A stretch of DNA of 64,000 nt from Ascidia mentula (GCA_947561715.1 OX387198.1:13702001-13766000), one strand, 5' to 3'; numbered from the stretch's first letter, positions 1 to 13,110 are shown. The notes: generated from the sequence alone by a model not told the origin. Program-made: numbers and translations.

Positions 1-434
1 CATGTTGACCTTATTAATGGTCGAAGTGATTGCGGTTGTTGTTGACATGTGGCATGCCGAGGAAAAAATTTGATTCTTCAAGCATCCACGTGAATTTATT
101 TATACAGCAACATGGCTACTGTGTTGTTAACCGGTTTAGTTTATTTTTTTGCTTTTTTTGGCCACATTGCCCAACATAGAAATCAAGTGTCATGCACTGT
201 CTTCGGTGAATTTCAAATAAAATACCGTACATAGATTTTGCAAAAAATGACTCGTTCCTGTAGTAACGACATGGGTCCTTTTTCTTAGATCAAACCTTTT
301 TTCATACAAATAAGGTAATGTGTTAAACAACAACGCCGAACTTATTTGCACACGACATGCATCTGTTGCATACGACATTTAATGGTGAACAGCCGTTCCC
401 GAACGCAAGTAACATTTCGCGCATTTGCCTTCAG

Positions 435-3400
435 TTTCCTGAACGATCTGTGCGACGCAGACGTCCTTGTTCATGTCCTCGATGTTTCCGGCCGAACCAA
501 CGCTTGTGGCGAAGTCACAGACGCGCACGACCCCTCCGATGACGTCACATGGTTGCTTGGTGAAATCCAGTAAGTCCCCCCAAACGTCATCGTCCTGTGA
601 TTTTGGTGCTTGCAGGTGCGCAAAATGCTGCGCCTGTCGATTTGTGGTAAAGAATTCGGCTGGGAACGATTCCTTGACGGCACTTGTGAGAGAATTGATG
701 CCGTCTGATGTGCCTATATGGCTTTTCAGTGTAACTGTGGGAGTCGGTATATGATGTTTGAGTTGCACAAGCTTAAGCTTACGTTTTCTCTCGTCAAACA
801 AACCTGTTATGGTTTATGGGATTTCAAAAAGGGCCTCTTTAAATAAATTAGTTTTACCCTGTAACAACTGTTAGGTTGGGGTGGGATGTACGACTATAGG
901 CACAACATTGTTTGTGAGTCAAATTTACGCTGATGGATTGTTTCGGACCAATTACTGTCACAAGGAGCATGGGGAACCTCGACAGTGTTGACCAAATTAG
1001 TTTCAAAGGTAACAAACAGTTGGCCTTAATTTCACCTTGTTCCGATGTCAATCAATGCCATGCGTGAAAACAACACCAATGCTTTCGCGCGCCAACCCCT
1101 CTGCCGACCTCATGCGGCCGTTTTCGATCACGTGACGGTGCTTTCCCGTGATGCGAAACCAGGAACGAGTTCTGCGCCGAAATCGCTCCCGGTGTTGCGT
1201 AAAATGCTGCTTCCTTTCCAACTCGGCTTCTGAAACTTGACTCGTGGTTTTCCATTTTTAGTAGCTGGATTTTCGACAACCTGATGAGAAAATGGGAAAC
1301 TATTTCAAGACGCCCTGAGAGGTTGCCTGACATGTTTACTGGGTATCATTGCTCGCCTCAGGTAGTACAGAAAGCATTCGCACGTGCCAACATTGCAATC
1401 AGGTACACTTTATTTTCTAACAATATAACGCCTTACCACTGTAAGGCCATATCGCTTACATGTCCCTACCACTTATATGTAGGGAATTGAAAGAAAATAT
1501 ATTGTGAATATAGGTGAATCGAATAAATTTTCGTTTATCCCAATGACAAATTAACGTAAAAGCTGACACAAATTAACACTTAAAAATTAAAATCCAACCA
1601 AAATAACCTAAAATCACCTCCTATGTTGCCTAATGTCGTGTTTAACGATCCAATAATCAATAGCATGAAAAATGGTCGTGCAATCTCGTACGCAGCGAAG
1701 GTTGTATGATGGTACACCAAACTCGACATATGCATAAATCTGCGAACTATCAACAAGGGGATGGCCGACAGTTATACCAGGCGCATATGTATTACCTCTG
1801 CCGTGCATTTCTTTAATATCATGCACATAATATGCATCTATGGATATGAAAGTTTCGTAAGTGCTCTCAGTTTTCTTAGCGACTATTGTCACGTAGGCCA
1901 AGTCTGGCCAGTAATGCCGAATGCCGCGCGCACTATATGTTGGTTCAAGTTTCAACTCTTGCTCAAATTTTCGGGTAATTGCGTTTGTTTTTATTTCGGA
2001 ACGTCGTGAGCCGCACGCGTTTGTGTAGGTCGCGTTTCGCGGAAAAGGTCGGACTCGCGATAATCGAAATCGCGCTTAGAATTATTTGCACGTGACGCAC
2101 CCACAACCTCGTTACGCGTCGTTGCCGCGAAGGACCTCGCCAGACATGTTATTGTAATCGCGAAAAAACGTTAAACGTGCTTCTGTAATGGCCCTGGTTG
2201 TTTGCTTATAAAATCGAGGTGTTGTTTAACTATCGGCTTCTGGAAACAATGTGGACGTTCGAAACCGCCCTCCCCATGCGTCAGTCACATCGTTACTGTG
2301 TACTTTGTGTAAACAAGCGTAATACTTCCATCTGCGGGTTTTGTGTCGCATTGGCGCCAATGACTTGACCAATGACCAAATGTTTGTTATTGTAACGAAA
2401 GTTTTGATGTTCTGGCGCATTTTTGTATGAATTTATAGCTCAGTGAATGGTGCGGATTTGTGCGGGTCCATTTGTTGCGGCCATTAGCAATTGCGGCGAG
2501 TGAATGACCGCTTTCTGCACCTTCGGCAGCAGCAATAGAGACACAGGGCAGCAATACGCATATTCCACTTTCCGAATTCCTGATTAACATTTTACCAACA
2601 ATTAGCGGAACTTGGTTATAAGTGAATTTCGCATTCCTCCAGCCTCAGTAGTCAGAAATAAATACAAAGGAGGAGTAATTTTGCCACATTCGTGACCGAT
2701 GAAATAACGCCCAACCACATCTCATGACTGTAGCGTTATAAGGGGAGAATGTGCCACCACGTCTGGCGCCACTATCACATGTTTAGCACGTGATCTAGCA
2801 TCACACGATGTTTGTTGAGTTTTACGGCGTGGGCAGAGCATAAGGTGCAGCGCACAAGCAGGGGAGGTAACGTGACGCCGAAATCCGGTGAGCTGGATTC
2901 AAAACTCTCCCGGTTTCGCTTTTGCATTTACATTGAATGCACGACGTCGCTCGTATTCTGAGAGTGGATGATCAGCGTATTTTAGCCGCATTAAGGACTT
3001 CCTTCGGCTGTATATGCTCATGAATGGCGCAAAAGCCCAAACAATGGTTTGTTTATTTTTAACGCGGCTATTAGGCTTGGTTCTTGGAACAATGGAGGGG
3101 TTAGTTTCGCATCTAAGCTGCTCCTAGCACGTGGTAGAAAAATGCAAAACACGTTTTAAAAAAAGGGCCTTTTCCAACCATCTTTTATACGCGGGCCGTA
3201 AGTTAAAGACAAACACAAACTTGGAAGGGGGATTTTAAAGAAATAAACTGTCAGTTTTCAGCCAAACATTTCAGTATAAAGCGACAGTGATACTAAGTCC
3301 GCTCGTGAAAATAGACGTTTTACACTTGGTGTTACAAATGCCAGTATTTGTGGCAAGTTTTGGGTTCGAACATTTGTCAAAACTTTGCTAAGACATAGGT

Positions 3401-5952
3401 CACAAAATTTCATTGCTAAGGGAGATGTACAAAATTGTTGTTCACGTAGTAGCTCAAAGCAGTGAGCGGAATATTGGACTGCACGAAATCACGTGATTCA
3501 TATTCAGCGATGTTCTACCTCCGGGGCGACACCTTGTGTTGGATTAATGTTTGGTAAAATTCCAAGGAAATTGGATAACGAAAATTCTTACTTCTCAGTA
3601 TAGAAGTAGTTGACGATGTGACGCATGCGTGGCTGCCAATAAGAACCGGGAATTCAAGTAGAAATTTCCACGATTCTTGTCATTGGGTTGTTGTTGCCTG
3701 CGCGGCAGAACAAAACGCCGATAACGTTCAGTTAATCGTTACCAGTTTCGGTAAATTGTTCAGTTTCACGGACATTTGAGCTTCCTACGTAGAATGCCAT
3801 TGTCGTATGTGAAACCTTAAACTGACAACAACATTTCCACAAATGCTAGGTATAAAACAGGCAAATCAGTACTCGGTAAAGTGTTATCCGTTTTCTTTCG
3901 TGTCGCAGGAACTTGGCAGAAACGTTACCCACGTGGTCAAGTGACGTCACACACCGTTTGGTGGATGCTTTTATCGACGTGAGGTTTCCAATCTTGCTGC
4001 TTCTGAATAAGAGTGACGTGGAAAGTTCTCCCGCTCACATCGAGAAGTATAAGATACTTGTTTTCACATTATTGTTTGTTGAAGCCATATATTCCAGTGA
4101 GCTGTATAGTATGCACACTGTTCGAGCTATTACAGTAGGCCTTATCTGGTTTTGGCGGTAAACTAGCCAAGCAAAGATTATTCTACTTTATGGTGATTAT
4201 GTAATGTACTGCTGAACTTTCGGCTATAGCTTTATCATGCAGTTTTTTTTTCACCTAAAATACTATGGCGCAGTTTTATATTATGCAACAGCTTACTCAA
4301 TTAACCACAGCAACGCACAACTTCTGACATTCGTTTTTTTGTAGATTGCGCAGAGATTTTCCTGCCATTCCACAAATCGCATTGAGCGCCAAAACGGAAT
4401 GCCTGCTCCAGACTCACGTGTCGGCTGGTCGAATTAAATAGGACACGAGTAAGTGTGAACTAACCAATACCGGAATGCCCGCCAGCGATTTTGAAACCCT
4501 TCAAGCCCAGTACAAGGATTTGGTTCACAGGTTAGCAAAAGTTTACTTGATGTCAATAATGGCATGTGTATCGTAACATGCTTACAACAGTGGTTCTTTA
4601 CCGCCACCCCGCGGTAGTTTTTTTTACCGGTCCACTTTATAATAATTTCTTGTTGAATGAATGTCCTGCGAGTTACGAAGTGCATACTTTCCTTGTTAAA
4701 TATTCTTTTTTATCTTCTTATGTTTTGTTCACTACATTTTTGTTTAGGAGCTGCAGACAGGGTGTGTGTACACGCACTGTTTTGACCTGTAAGGTCTCAT
4801 CAGTGCAGCTGTTGAAATTTTTGTTTAAGATTCATAAAAATATCGCGGGCCGTAGAGGTTTTTAATTTTCCGGTCATCATGTGCAAAAAGCTTGTAAACC
4901 ACTGCCCTAAACTACTTCAAACCCAGAATTTGTTATATAACTCATAAGGATTTTGCTGCTAAGAAAAACAATTTCAGTACACTGATAATATTACCACCTT
5001 ACTTGCCTCCCACTATTGCAATAAAAGATGTTTCAGTTTTACTTTTACCAAACGAGACTTCTCGCAAAATTGTGAAGCAGTAGCAACAAGAGGTACAACT
5101 CTTCTACTATTAAACCTTAATATTATGCAGAAAATTCGCTTACTATTAATTTACCAATAGGTTCCCATATAAGCTATTATGCGCATGCCGTTTCCATCAA
5201 ATTCAGTGTCTTGTAATTGTATAATCAGTAATCTTCGCATGCAGGCAAACAGGAGATGTATATTTTAAAGTAGTTTGTAGTGGACGACATGTCGAAATAG
5301 CACAAACACAAAGGATGTGTACATAGTGTTATCGGAAAGTTGTGAGACTTTATTTATATGTGTTTCAGGTACGGAGGAACCAATGTAGACCGCGCTTTAA
5401 ATCAAGCGGTTGAGCTACGCAGTCCCACTTACGTTTTTCCCGTACGTGACCTCTCCACTCTGATGTCACATGACCCCGTTCACAAAGGTCAGAGTTCAGG
5501 GGTGATGAGGGATTGCCTGGTTGTGAAACCGGGTACTACAGTAAAACACCTTTACACACTGATGGTCCATCATTATCACTTATTAAAGGGCAACTTCGTC
5601 CGTGCAGAGGTTAGTTGCAGTGGTTGTTTTTTGCGCATATTGTCGGTTACGCTGATAATGAAAATGCATTCAATAATGGGGAACCTGTACTAAGAAAAAA
5701 ACATTAAAATATTCCTTTCGACAAATAAGTTTAGCTACTTTTTACACACCTGATTCAACGGAACAGAAGTTGAACTTTTTTTAAACGAGAAATAACACCG
5801 TCAAGGGTATTTTTTTTCATAAAATTTCACCAATATAATTTTTTATCTACACACAGGTTCGGACAACAGAAGGAAATTCCCGAATCGTTCGTAAGGAAGA
5901 TGTAGTGGAATGTAATTGCGTCATCAAAATCATGACCACAAAAAAAAGTTGA
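435..5952 (+). CDS. Obg/YchF-family GTPase, Ygr210 type with C-terminal TGS domain; 3' exons only, one in-frame TAG
   Basis: Six exons fit by phase and GT-AG borders: 435-569, 1265-1402, 3909-4046, 4345-4530, 5369-5609 and 5857-5952 (TGA at 5950). The first gives FLNDLCDADVLVHVLDVSG, the stretch after the G3 motif of YchF/Ygr210 proteins. The second gives WIFDNLMRKWETISRR. The third holds VDAFIDVRFPILLLLNKSD with the G4 box NKSD. The fourth starts KLRRDFP and holds ALSAKTE, a G5-like SAK. The fifth and sixth give a TGS domain (LVVKPGTTVKHLYTL to VVECNCVIKIM). The family is thought to couple nucleotide hydrolysis to ribosome-linked functions. P-loop exons must lie upstream of base 1. Codon 4439-4441 reads TAG, after GRIK, where relatives have tyrosine, and the frame stays open and conserved after it. 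It may be a null allele, an assembly error or a recent pseudogene. The family call is firm; functionality is uncertain. Confidence 0.8.
1403..3908 (+). other. Large intron of the YchF-type gene
   Basis: This 2.5-kb gap joins two exons in phase (AG|G arginine codon). I see no coding exon in it. A CpG-rich patch at about 2010-2160 contains several CGCG and CACGTG-type words, but no gene model attaches to it. Confidence 0.6.
4588..4904. mobile_element. hAT-like MITE in an intron of the YchF-type gene
   Basis: The segment starts CAGTGGTTCTTTACC and ends GTAAACCACTG, giving short inverted ends of the CAGTGGTT type common in hAT-derived MITEs. It is about 317 bp, lies in the intron 4531-5368 and has no coding capacity. 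I could not see a clear 8-bp target duplication, so the ends may be eroded. Confidence 0.4.
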
Positions 5953-7157
5953 CCACAGAATGTTTGCAACACCTACTTTGAAGAAGCGAAACTATGCTAA
6001 ATGAAACGGTTCCTATATGAACGAAATTGCCCTAAAACCAGGCGAACTATTACGCATTCATTTATATACATAATGAATGTACAAAAAACAAGTAAAAGTC
6101 AGTGCACTTTATACCGACAGTCGGCATATCGTGGTTTAAGACACGAGGGTTTCTCAACCGTTTTTCTTGCGAAGCGCTTTCACGGCAAGACACATTTCTC
6201 GTGACCTTGATTACGCTTTCTTCGTTTTTGGTGTCAGTACATATTTCTACATTACTACTTGCTCACTCAAAACCATAACTTGTGGTTGAGAACTGAGGGT
6301 TAAAACTCCTGCCTTATTGTGATGATTTATTTGCACACGGATTTTGTGCTCTTATCTATCATGCTAATATCATTATATTCCCGTTGCGTGTATATTGTCT
6401 GTTGCCAAATATCAGATTATGCATAATTTTACCAGTACTTTTTTTTAGCGATTTGTGATATTGTTGCCTCCATTTCATATATTGCAATACATGTAATTAT
6501 CCTCAAACGACCAACAGGTCATAAATAGTGTGACTCTTACCTTTTACTATTTACAAGGCCCTAATATGTTGTCGTTTGCCAATTCAACCAAACGTTTTTA
6601 TTACGTAAGCGTCTTTTGAAGTTGGGTGTCGCTGCTGAGTTATTGGTGCAAGTTACTTCAAAACGACAAACGCAATTGCTTTATTTCTACGCAATAAACT
6701 AGTACAGGTGTTTCGTGAGGTGTCGATACACTGAAGAACGACGGGAAAAGCCATTACATGAAAATACATTCACGGTACACAGAACACAAGGTTAATACCA
6801 AAGCCAACAAGCGACAATTTTGAATTTTAGGCAAGTTTTGGAAGGGCACCGCCATTTGGTGTTATAGTCTGTAGGTTCGTGCCTCTAGGTGTCGCAACTA
6901 AGTACAACAGAAAAGCGCTGGTGCAGCTTCAATTTTAAAAAGGTTGAAAGTTCATACGACACGAGATCTATTGCCTATCACAATCTATTATCTAATCATA
7001 GGTATTTACTACGGAAAATAAACATCATTTTAAAGTGTTGGTTCGGTAGGCAGCGTTTTATGGCAATTGCGAGTGGCGTAACAGACATGTGTACAGTTGT
7101 GTGCAAGTGTATGGAGAAGTTGACCGTCCGATCAGGCACACTTCCTATGTGATGCGC
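5953..7157. other. Intergenic, nothing recognised
   Basis: These 1.2 kb lie between the convergent ends of the YchF-type gene (+) and CRIP-like gene A (-), so they should hold both 3' UTRs. The short open frames here show no motif or conservation I can recognise. Confidence 0.5.
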
Positions 7158-8490
7158 TTACTGTTGTTCCGTGTCGTAAGAGTGACTTTCAGTTCCGCCA
7201 TGTCCGTATCCTACAAATGGGGTCATAACTCGTCGCTACATCATTCAACATATTAAAATTCTCAGGTGGTTTGGTTAGTAACTGTTACTAACGGACCATA
7301 TACCACACACATAACAAACTATGCCACTTCTAATTAGTTAGGACCAAAAGCTGCTGCTTGGTTCAGCATGTTGCCATAGCACGGAGCAGCAATTATGTTA
7401 CGGACTAATGTGGCATTGCTTTAGGGTTACTCACCTTTGGGGCCAAAGAGGGCGGAGTAGCACGGGATGTCGCAGTAGGGCTTATTGTTGTGCTGAAAAA
7501 ACATTTGCGGTGTTACAATTTTGAACTCACATGCCCATACAAATCTTTAAATGCAGACTTTTATATGCAGAGATTTAAAAAATCGTCGAAACAGCAAATT
7601 GTTTTGTAATTTTCTCAACCAAAGAGATAACATTAACTGTTTTAATAGGAACTGAACACAGTGGGAATCATAAGATTTTGACAAACAACGCGTTCCCAAA
7701 TGATAAAGATATTAAATTTTTTTGTGTTTCAACGGTATGCATGCCTGCTGTAGTACTTAAATATCGCACAATTTGTCGCCCAAAATCAATTGCCGGTGTG
7801 AAACAGTGCTTGTGAATAATTTATCATAGGCTCAGCACGTTTCCGAAACGTAACCGTGATTCTTTTTTACCTCTGAGTGTCGACCTGGTGTCAAAGTTTT
7901 CTTGCACTTTTCACAACGCAAACAACACTTGTGCCACGTCTTGTTAATCGACTTGATCTTTTCAGCTGTAAACATAAACCATTGCAGAGTTGCTTTATTT
8001 TCCAAATGATTATTTATTTATGACCTCACAAAGGCGTTTTTTGTTTCAGTGCCCGAGTTGTTATTGTTTGAACTATAGGCTCACTCCTACATGATTTTGC
8101 AATATTTCCATGTTCTGACAGACACTTTTACATTAGGTTTTGCAAACCTTATATGTATTACGTTTATAACTTTTATTCCAACCATAATAATGTTTGTCGC
8201 AAATGAAATCCTTTCCGAAAATGTTTACACAAATTTGTATGTCAAGGTATTAGGATTTTATTTAAAATTTGAAAATAAATAACCTGGACAAGTGTTTATT
8301 GAGTTTTGCAAGTGCAATGAGGAAATTCGTGTACTGTTAAAAGCAGAATATCATCACGAATTTTTTGAGCGAAAAGTCGCCGACCAATCGCAAGTACACA
8401 CTTCAGTGAAACCACTAGGGACCGAAAGGCGGCTATAGTTCACTCACCAAAATAAACAGTTTTGCCACATCCAGCACACTTCTCCGACAT
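7158..8490 (-). CDS. CRIP1-like single LIM-domain protein, copy A (divergent, 82 aa)
   Basis: Exons on the minus strand: 8448-8490 (ATG), 7871-7965, 7435-7492 and 7158-7210 (TAA), with intron phases 1, 0, 1. The protein starts MSEKCAGCGKTVYF, continues AEKIKSINKTWHKCCLRC and HNNKPYCDIPCYSALFGPK, and ends [17 protein letters not shown]. All eight LIM zinc ligands are present (C5, C8, H26, C29, C32, C35, C53, C57), followed by the GYGxGG tail typical of cysteine-rich intestinal proteins. CRIP proteins are small zinc-binding adaptors found in cytosol and nucleus. This is the most diverged and leftmost of five copies and was not homogenised with B-E. It has a longer acidic tail and one extra N-terminal residue. 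A CRE and an E-box lie about 0.7 kb upstream. Confidence 0.88.
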
Positions 8491-9217
8491 TTCTGCTGAC
8501 AACTAAAACCGTGGGTGGTTAAGAAACACAAACTAATCAAATAGTGACTAAAATTCTGAAGAGAAAAGTTTTAATTAGTAGGCCTATAGGTTTATTTTGA
8601 AACACAATGATTGCTGACAACAAATTAACTTTTTCTTAAAGTTATGGATGGATGGTTTTGCACAAGCTATACAACAAAGCAGCATAAGGAGTTGACCACG
8701 AAATGTTTACACCTGCAGCTTTGCACTGTCGCAACGAACGCGAGTTAACTCAAAAAACTATTTTCAAACTCCTACCCGAAAGCATAAGATTGCAAATTGA
8801 CTAGCCGCAAAAATACCGTTTGAGTACGTTAGAAGGTGTGTGTCTTGTGCCATGTATTTAAGTATTTAATATATCTAGGTCCTTTTTAATTCTACACCAG
8901 TTATATCATTAAAAATAAGCTTAGACCGAACCCGTATTTGCTATCCGTATCCAGCCAAATCAAAAATACCTGAAACTGTTTAAACTACCGGAGCATCATC
9001 CGTATGCCACTTCCGCTATCACTTAAATCTTAGCCGGTATCTGTAAACAAAGACCCTTCAGGAATAGCTGGCATATCTGACCATATCTCAACAACCTCGA
9101 CCGGTACTTCAACGTTTCCTTTGCTGCGGCCCGTCTGGCTCCGACGCCCGCCAGTCAACAGGCGTCCCTCGAGGACCATTATCTAAACCGGACCCGACGA
9201 ATCGCTTTCTATGCCAA

Positions 9218-9237
9218 TGACGTCAGCAAGTCACGTG
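9218..9237. promoter_or_regulatory. CRE palindrome plus E-box, candidate promoter element
   Basis: TGACGTCA (9218-9225) and CACGTG (9232-9237) lie 6 bases apart in a locally GC-rich stretch about 0.7 kb upstream of the copy A start codon. The motifs are seen; a promoter role is inferred from position only. Confidence 0.35.
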
Positions 9238-10183
9238 ACTCGCGCCGTACATTGTCGCCAAATGATAACAGGGATCTGTTTACGCAATGGAGACTGTCGG
9301 TGCTGAGGGCGTCGGATTCTGTTACGGGCCAAGTCGATATTAGTTGAGGCGAAAATTAAATTCTTGTTCCGCTTGCAATGGTTTAGCATTGATCGCAAAC
9401 TGGTTTTACATGGATAATCTATACCGCAACTTCGCTTAAAACTGCACTGTGGCTTTGGGTTGCAAAGGGCATTTCTTGAAAGTGGTTTTAGCGCTTACGT
9501 ATTCACCCTTTTCAAGATCGTCTCCTGACGCAATTCACGAATCTCCCAAACTTCCCAAACAACTACATCGAGTATACTACAGGACCCTAACTCTAGACAT
9601 TGTCCGCTGATTCAATACACAAACCAAACAAACGTGAAAACAACATAATTTTAATACATTAGTGATCTTAACAAACAAATGTACGTCTTTACATTGCCAA
9701 GGAAATAGTGTTAGTTACAAAGCTTTTAACCCGCTCAACAGAACGAGGGTAGAAGGTCATTCTCAACCACAGCTTCCCGAGTGACAGATGTGCATCCAGC
9801 ACCCAAAATTGCATTAAAACGATTCACGCGCATCGACGCAACGCAGGCGCGCGAACGTACGTGACAACCACCAAGGGATTTTAGATTGCCAATTGCTGCA
9901 CAGTTTTAGGAGACAGGAAGATTTATATTCTGCACATCAACTCTTGACAAAATGACATCTGCATGAAATCTTCCGTTTCAAAGCACAGACACTAAAGTTT
10001 CGACAACAGTTTCTTTCACTTGTAAAGTATTTGATTCCAGAATATGTCAATAAACGCTTTGTGTTGGTACCAACAGTCTGACCTATTTAGTTTAATTACA
10101 GCGGATATACTGCGAGCGATCATCGCATCACATTATATTAGCTATTCATACACAACATAAGTCTGAGAATGAAGAGACAGACT

Positions 10184-10277
10184 CATACTGTAAAAAACAC
10201 TGACCAATGATGAAATATACGTTTTTTGCCGAAACGTCTTCAAATAAATAAAGCGAGTCAATTTTTTTACAGTATGG
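10184..10277. repeat. Small inverted-repeat element with a GCCGAAACGTC box
   Basis: CATACTGTAAAAAA at 10184-10197 is mirrored by TTTTTTACAGTATG ending at 10277. The inside carries TGATGA followed by GCCGAAACGTC and AATAAATAAA. The GCGAAACGTC-type box also occurs in the 17.3-kb fold-back element. It is probably a short non-autonomous repeat. Confidence 0.4.
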
Positions 10278-12444
10278 ACCAGTCTCGTCATTATCAGAAT
10301 AGTGAGTAAATCCTTTCACTCTATGCTACGAATCGCCACGAATTTCGCCGTACTGTGCAAGTGTATACAAGTATCGTTGCCAATGTAATAGATGACCAAA
10401 ATCAACTCATACATTTCGACAGAGACACGAAGCATGGTATACTCACTATGCACTGCGTTCACTTGCGACTCTGTCACGGACCTAAGCAAACACGATAACA
10501 TGAATACCGAACAGAAACCAACGACCTCAGCGCAGCGTTTCGTCGCCTGGTTGTTCAATTTGGTTATCGTTGCAACGTATGGTCGAACTCCACATACAGC
10601 TAAACCTTTTCTTGGCCCCCATGTCTAGGCTATCGCCAGCAGCGATAAGAAATCCAGGCGCGGTGTGTCACTTTCAAGTATTTCACTGTATATGGACGCC
10701 TGTTCGGTTCATTACGTCGTGCCACAGGCGTGCTGCATTATGCATGGTCACTTTGCCTGAAGTAAAGCAAGTAATTAGCTTAGTGCTGTTGCTTAAACTG
10801 CTAATCTCCGGGCGCCTCTATGAACCACACGCTATTTAACGGATTGGCGTGACCCCCGAGCGCACTGTTCCAATTTAGAGGACTTATTGTGTGTGTTGTG
10901 CTTAACACAGCTAATCAACTAAGCGCACAAATTGGTTTTCCACACAGATGGTCATAGTACAAGAGACCTCATCGACATACATTGATTCTCCGCTGTTCCC
11001 TCTGCATTGTGACGTTCTGGTTCCCGTAGCACAATATCGCGCAGTTGCACATAACTAATAGATTTGTTTTAAAAAACACGATCACTTATCATCGCAATTA
11101 ATACAACAATTTCTTGCGTTATATTCCGTTATCTATGTAAGCCGTGTAAAATGAGCAGAACATTACTATAAACCAGCTGAGAACGGAAAATAAGCGTCAC
11201 GACGCCAATAAAAATACGCTGTGCATCCTCGCGAATTCGACTTAATCTTATTGTTGTTACATGTGTAGGCGCCGTGAGCTGTTCGACAAAAACACACCCG
11301 TTCTGTATCTCGGAAACCTATAGCAATCGTCGTACATGACGAAGTGCCAATGCAGTACGATAAAGACAACAACGGTACGGCGCAATTGAAACTTAAACGA
11401 GCGTTACCATAGTCGCTACGTCATTAAATGAAGCTTCGTATCAACTGTGTGGTCCGCTGCCCTTCATATGAGAATTACAAATAGAAAATGAAAGTCGGTT
11501 GCGGCAAGACACGACTTCATTAGACTGCGTTCAGATTATGTTCGCTTAATATAACGTTGACATGTTTGCAATCACGAATAGACCCACTCTGTTGTTTTCT
11601 CGACGCTTCCTTGGAGGAATATGTTTCTATACTCACACCTTTTCTATTGATTGACAACAAAGAATCACCAATTTACGACGCACCAAGAATATCAGTAAGA
11701 TAGAAATTTGTGAAAATGTAAAACAGTGGTTCTAAACTGTGGAGAGCTTTGTCGAGGAAACCGCAGCAACCTCTGAAACTCCACGGTAAAGATGCTTCCC
11801 CACATTTTATATTAAAAGCTTGCAAACTTACAGGACATGTTACAGCCTTGTTATGTGACAAACAAAAACACACTACCCTGACTATATTAAGAGGAGTCCG
11901 TTAGGACAAATTACCTGTTATAATACAATGGTTCCCAAACTCTGCGTCGGGGTGCCCTGATGGTCCGTATCGTCAGAACGCGTGATATGACATCATCACA
12001 CTCGGGACTGATATTAACGGCATTGTGCTTTGACGTCACAACATAATGATTGATTAGTTTAAATGAAATACACAACGTGACAATTAGGTCACCATCGTCA
12101 ATAAAGCTGTGGGGATACATCACGCAATAGATCAAGTTCGTGTACTTTGTTATTGGATAAGCTACGAACAGAAATATAGTTTTTTGTAGGGAATTGAGTA
12201 GTATAAACTAATCGAGTATTACCATTTCATGCAAATTGCCAAAAAATACATGATCACACAACATTCGTAGGGTAGTTTTGCTCGTCTTAAGCTTTACGTA
12301 CTGCTGTAATGTGTTTCCACAAATGATATAATAGAGTAAAAATCCGATTTAATTACGAGCAAACAACAGTGATATCACTTGAACAATCACCGCCCAGTAC
12401 CCTTTCTCTGTACAATACACTGGATTAAAGTAAGATTTTTTTTA

Positions 12445-12540
12445 CCACACCGGGATTTGAACCCTGGTTATCCTGGCCACGAATCACGTTGTTGCATATT
12501 CTGTTCGGCTGCTTCCTCGCGACGTTGGTGGCCATGTAAA
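12445..12540 (-). repeat. tRNA-derived SINE-like fragment
   Basis: Read on the minus strand, this holds a clear Pol III B box within a T-arm-like context (GGGTTCAAATCCCGG), then GTGTGG and an A-run. The region 5' of it does not fold into a convincing full cloverleaf, so a SINE head is more likely than a tRNA gene. Confidence 0.4.
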
Positions 12541-13110
12541 TCGCATTTTTTTAAACTTTTGTATTACTTTTAAATCAGTGACACTGCTTTTATTTCGAAA
12601 GTGTAGTCCACAAGTTACGTTTTAGAACAACTTTTTATCAACAAAGTGTGAACGAATTTGTTTGTTTTTGTTGCTTTCTTTGTTTTCACTTTACCTCTAT
12701 GCACTTTAATTCACATATTTTTCTTTGTTATTTTCCTGCACATTTAGTATGTATCGTTATTTGTTTCACCTTTTCACAGTTTAATTTGGTACGCTTGAGC
12801 AGTCGTGCTTGCCTGGCAGACGTGTGGTACGCTGATTGGTTAAGATGTTGACGGGTTCAGTAATCAGTGGCAAGCCCGGCAGTTCTCTGGCGGTGTAGTG
12901 CGAAGAGGACCGATTGTTTTTGTGAGGCGCCATTGTGTGTTGGACGGGGCTTGTATAGCGCTCTAGCCTGCTGGTAGAGACCGTTTTTTGGGCGCTAGGT
13001 AAGTGTTATCCTGTTGTATGTAAGCGGTAAAACAAACGCTTTAATCGTTTTAGCCTTTTGTAAGTATACATCGTTCTATATCTTTCTCTTATTAAATTTT
13101 AAACTCTGCC

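Larger units (their letters stand above)
8491..13110. other. Intergenic 4.6 kb upstream of CRIP-like copy A
   Basis: No gene was recognised. The block contains a CRE/E-box pair at 9218-9237, a small inverted repeat at 10184-10277, a possible hAT end near 11926 (TGGTTCCCAAACT) and a tRNA-like SINE near 12445-12540. The longest open frames are about 90 codons and lack motifs. Confidence 0.5.

Noticed and set aside
379-801. 140-codon minus-strand frame opposite the first visible GTPase exon
   Set aside because: It is the antisense shadow of the YchF-type exon 435-569 and its introns, with no motif of its own.
2010-2160. CpG-rich patch in the large GTPase intron as an internal promoter
   Set aside because: It has CGCG and CACGTG-type words but no exon, start codon or repeat context to support a promoter.
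11926-11960. hAT terminus (TGGTTCCCAAACT)
   Set aside because: Only one end resembles a hAT repeat. I could not find a mirrored partner or a target duplication, so no element is called.
12379-12573. Open frame containing LPHRDLNPGYPGHESRC
   Set aside because: This phrase is a common translation of a tRNA-type B-box region. The DNA is better explained as a SINE fragment.
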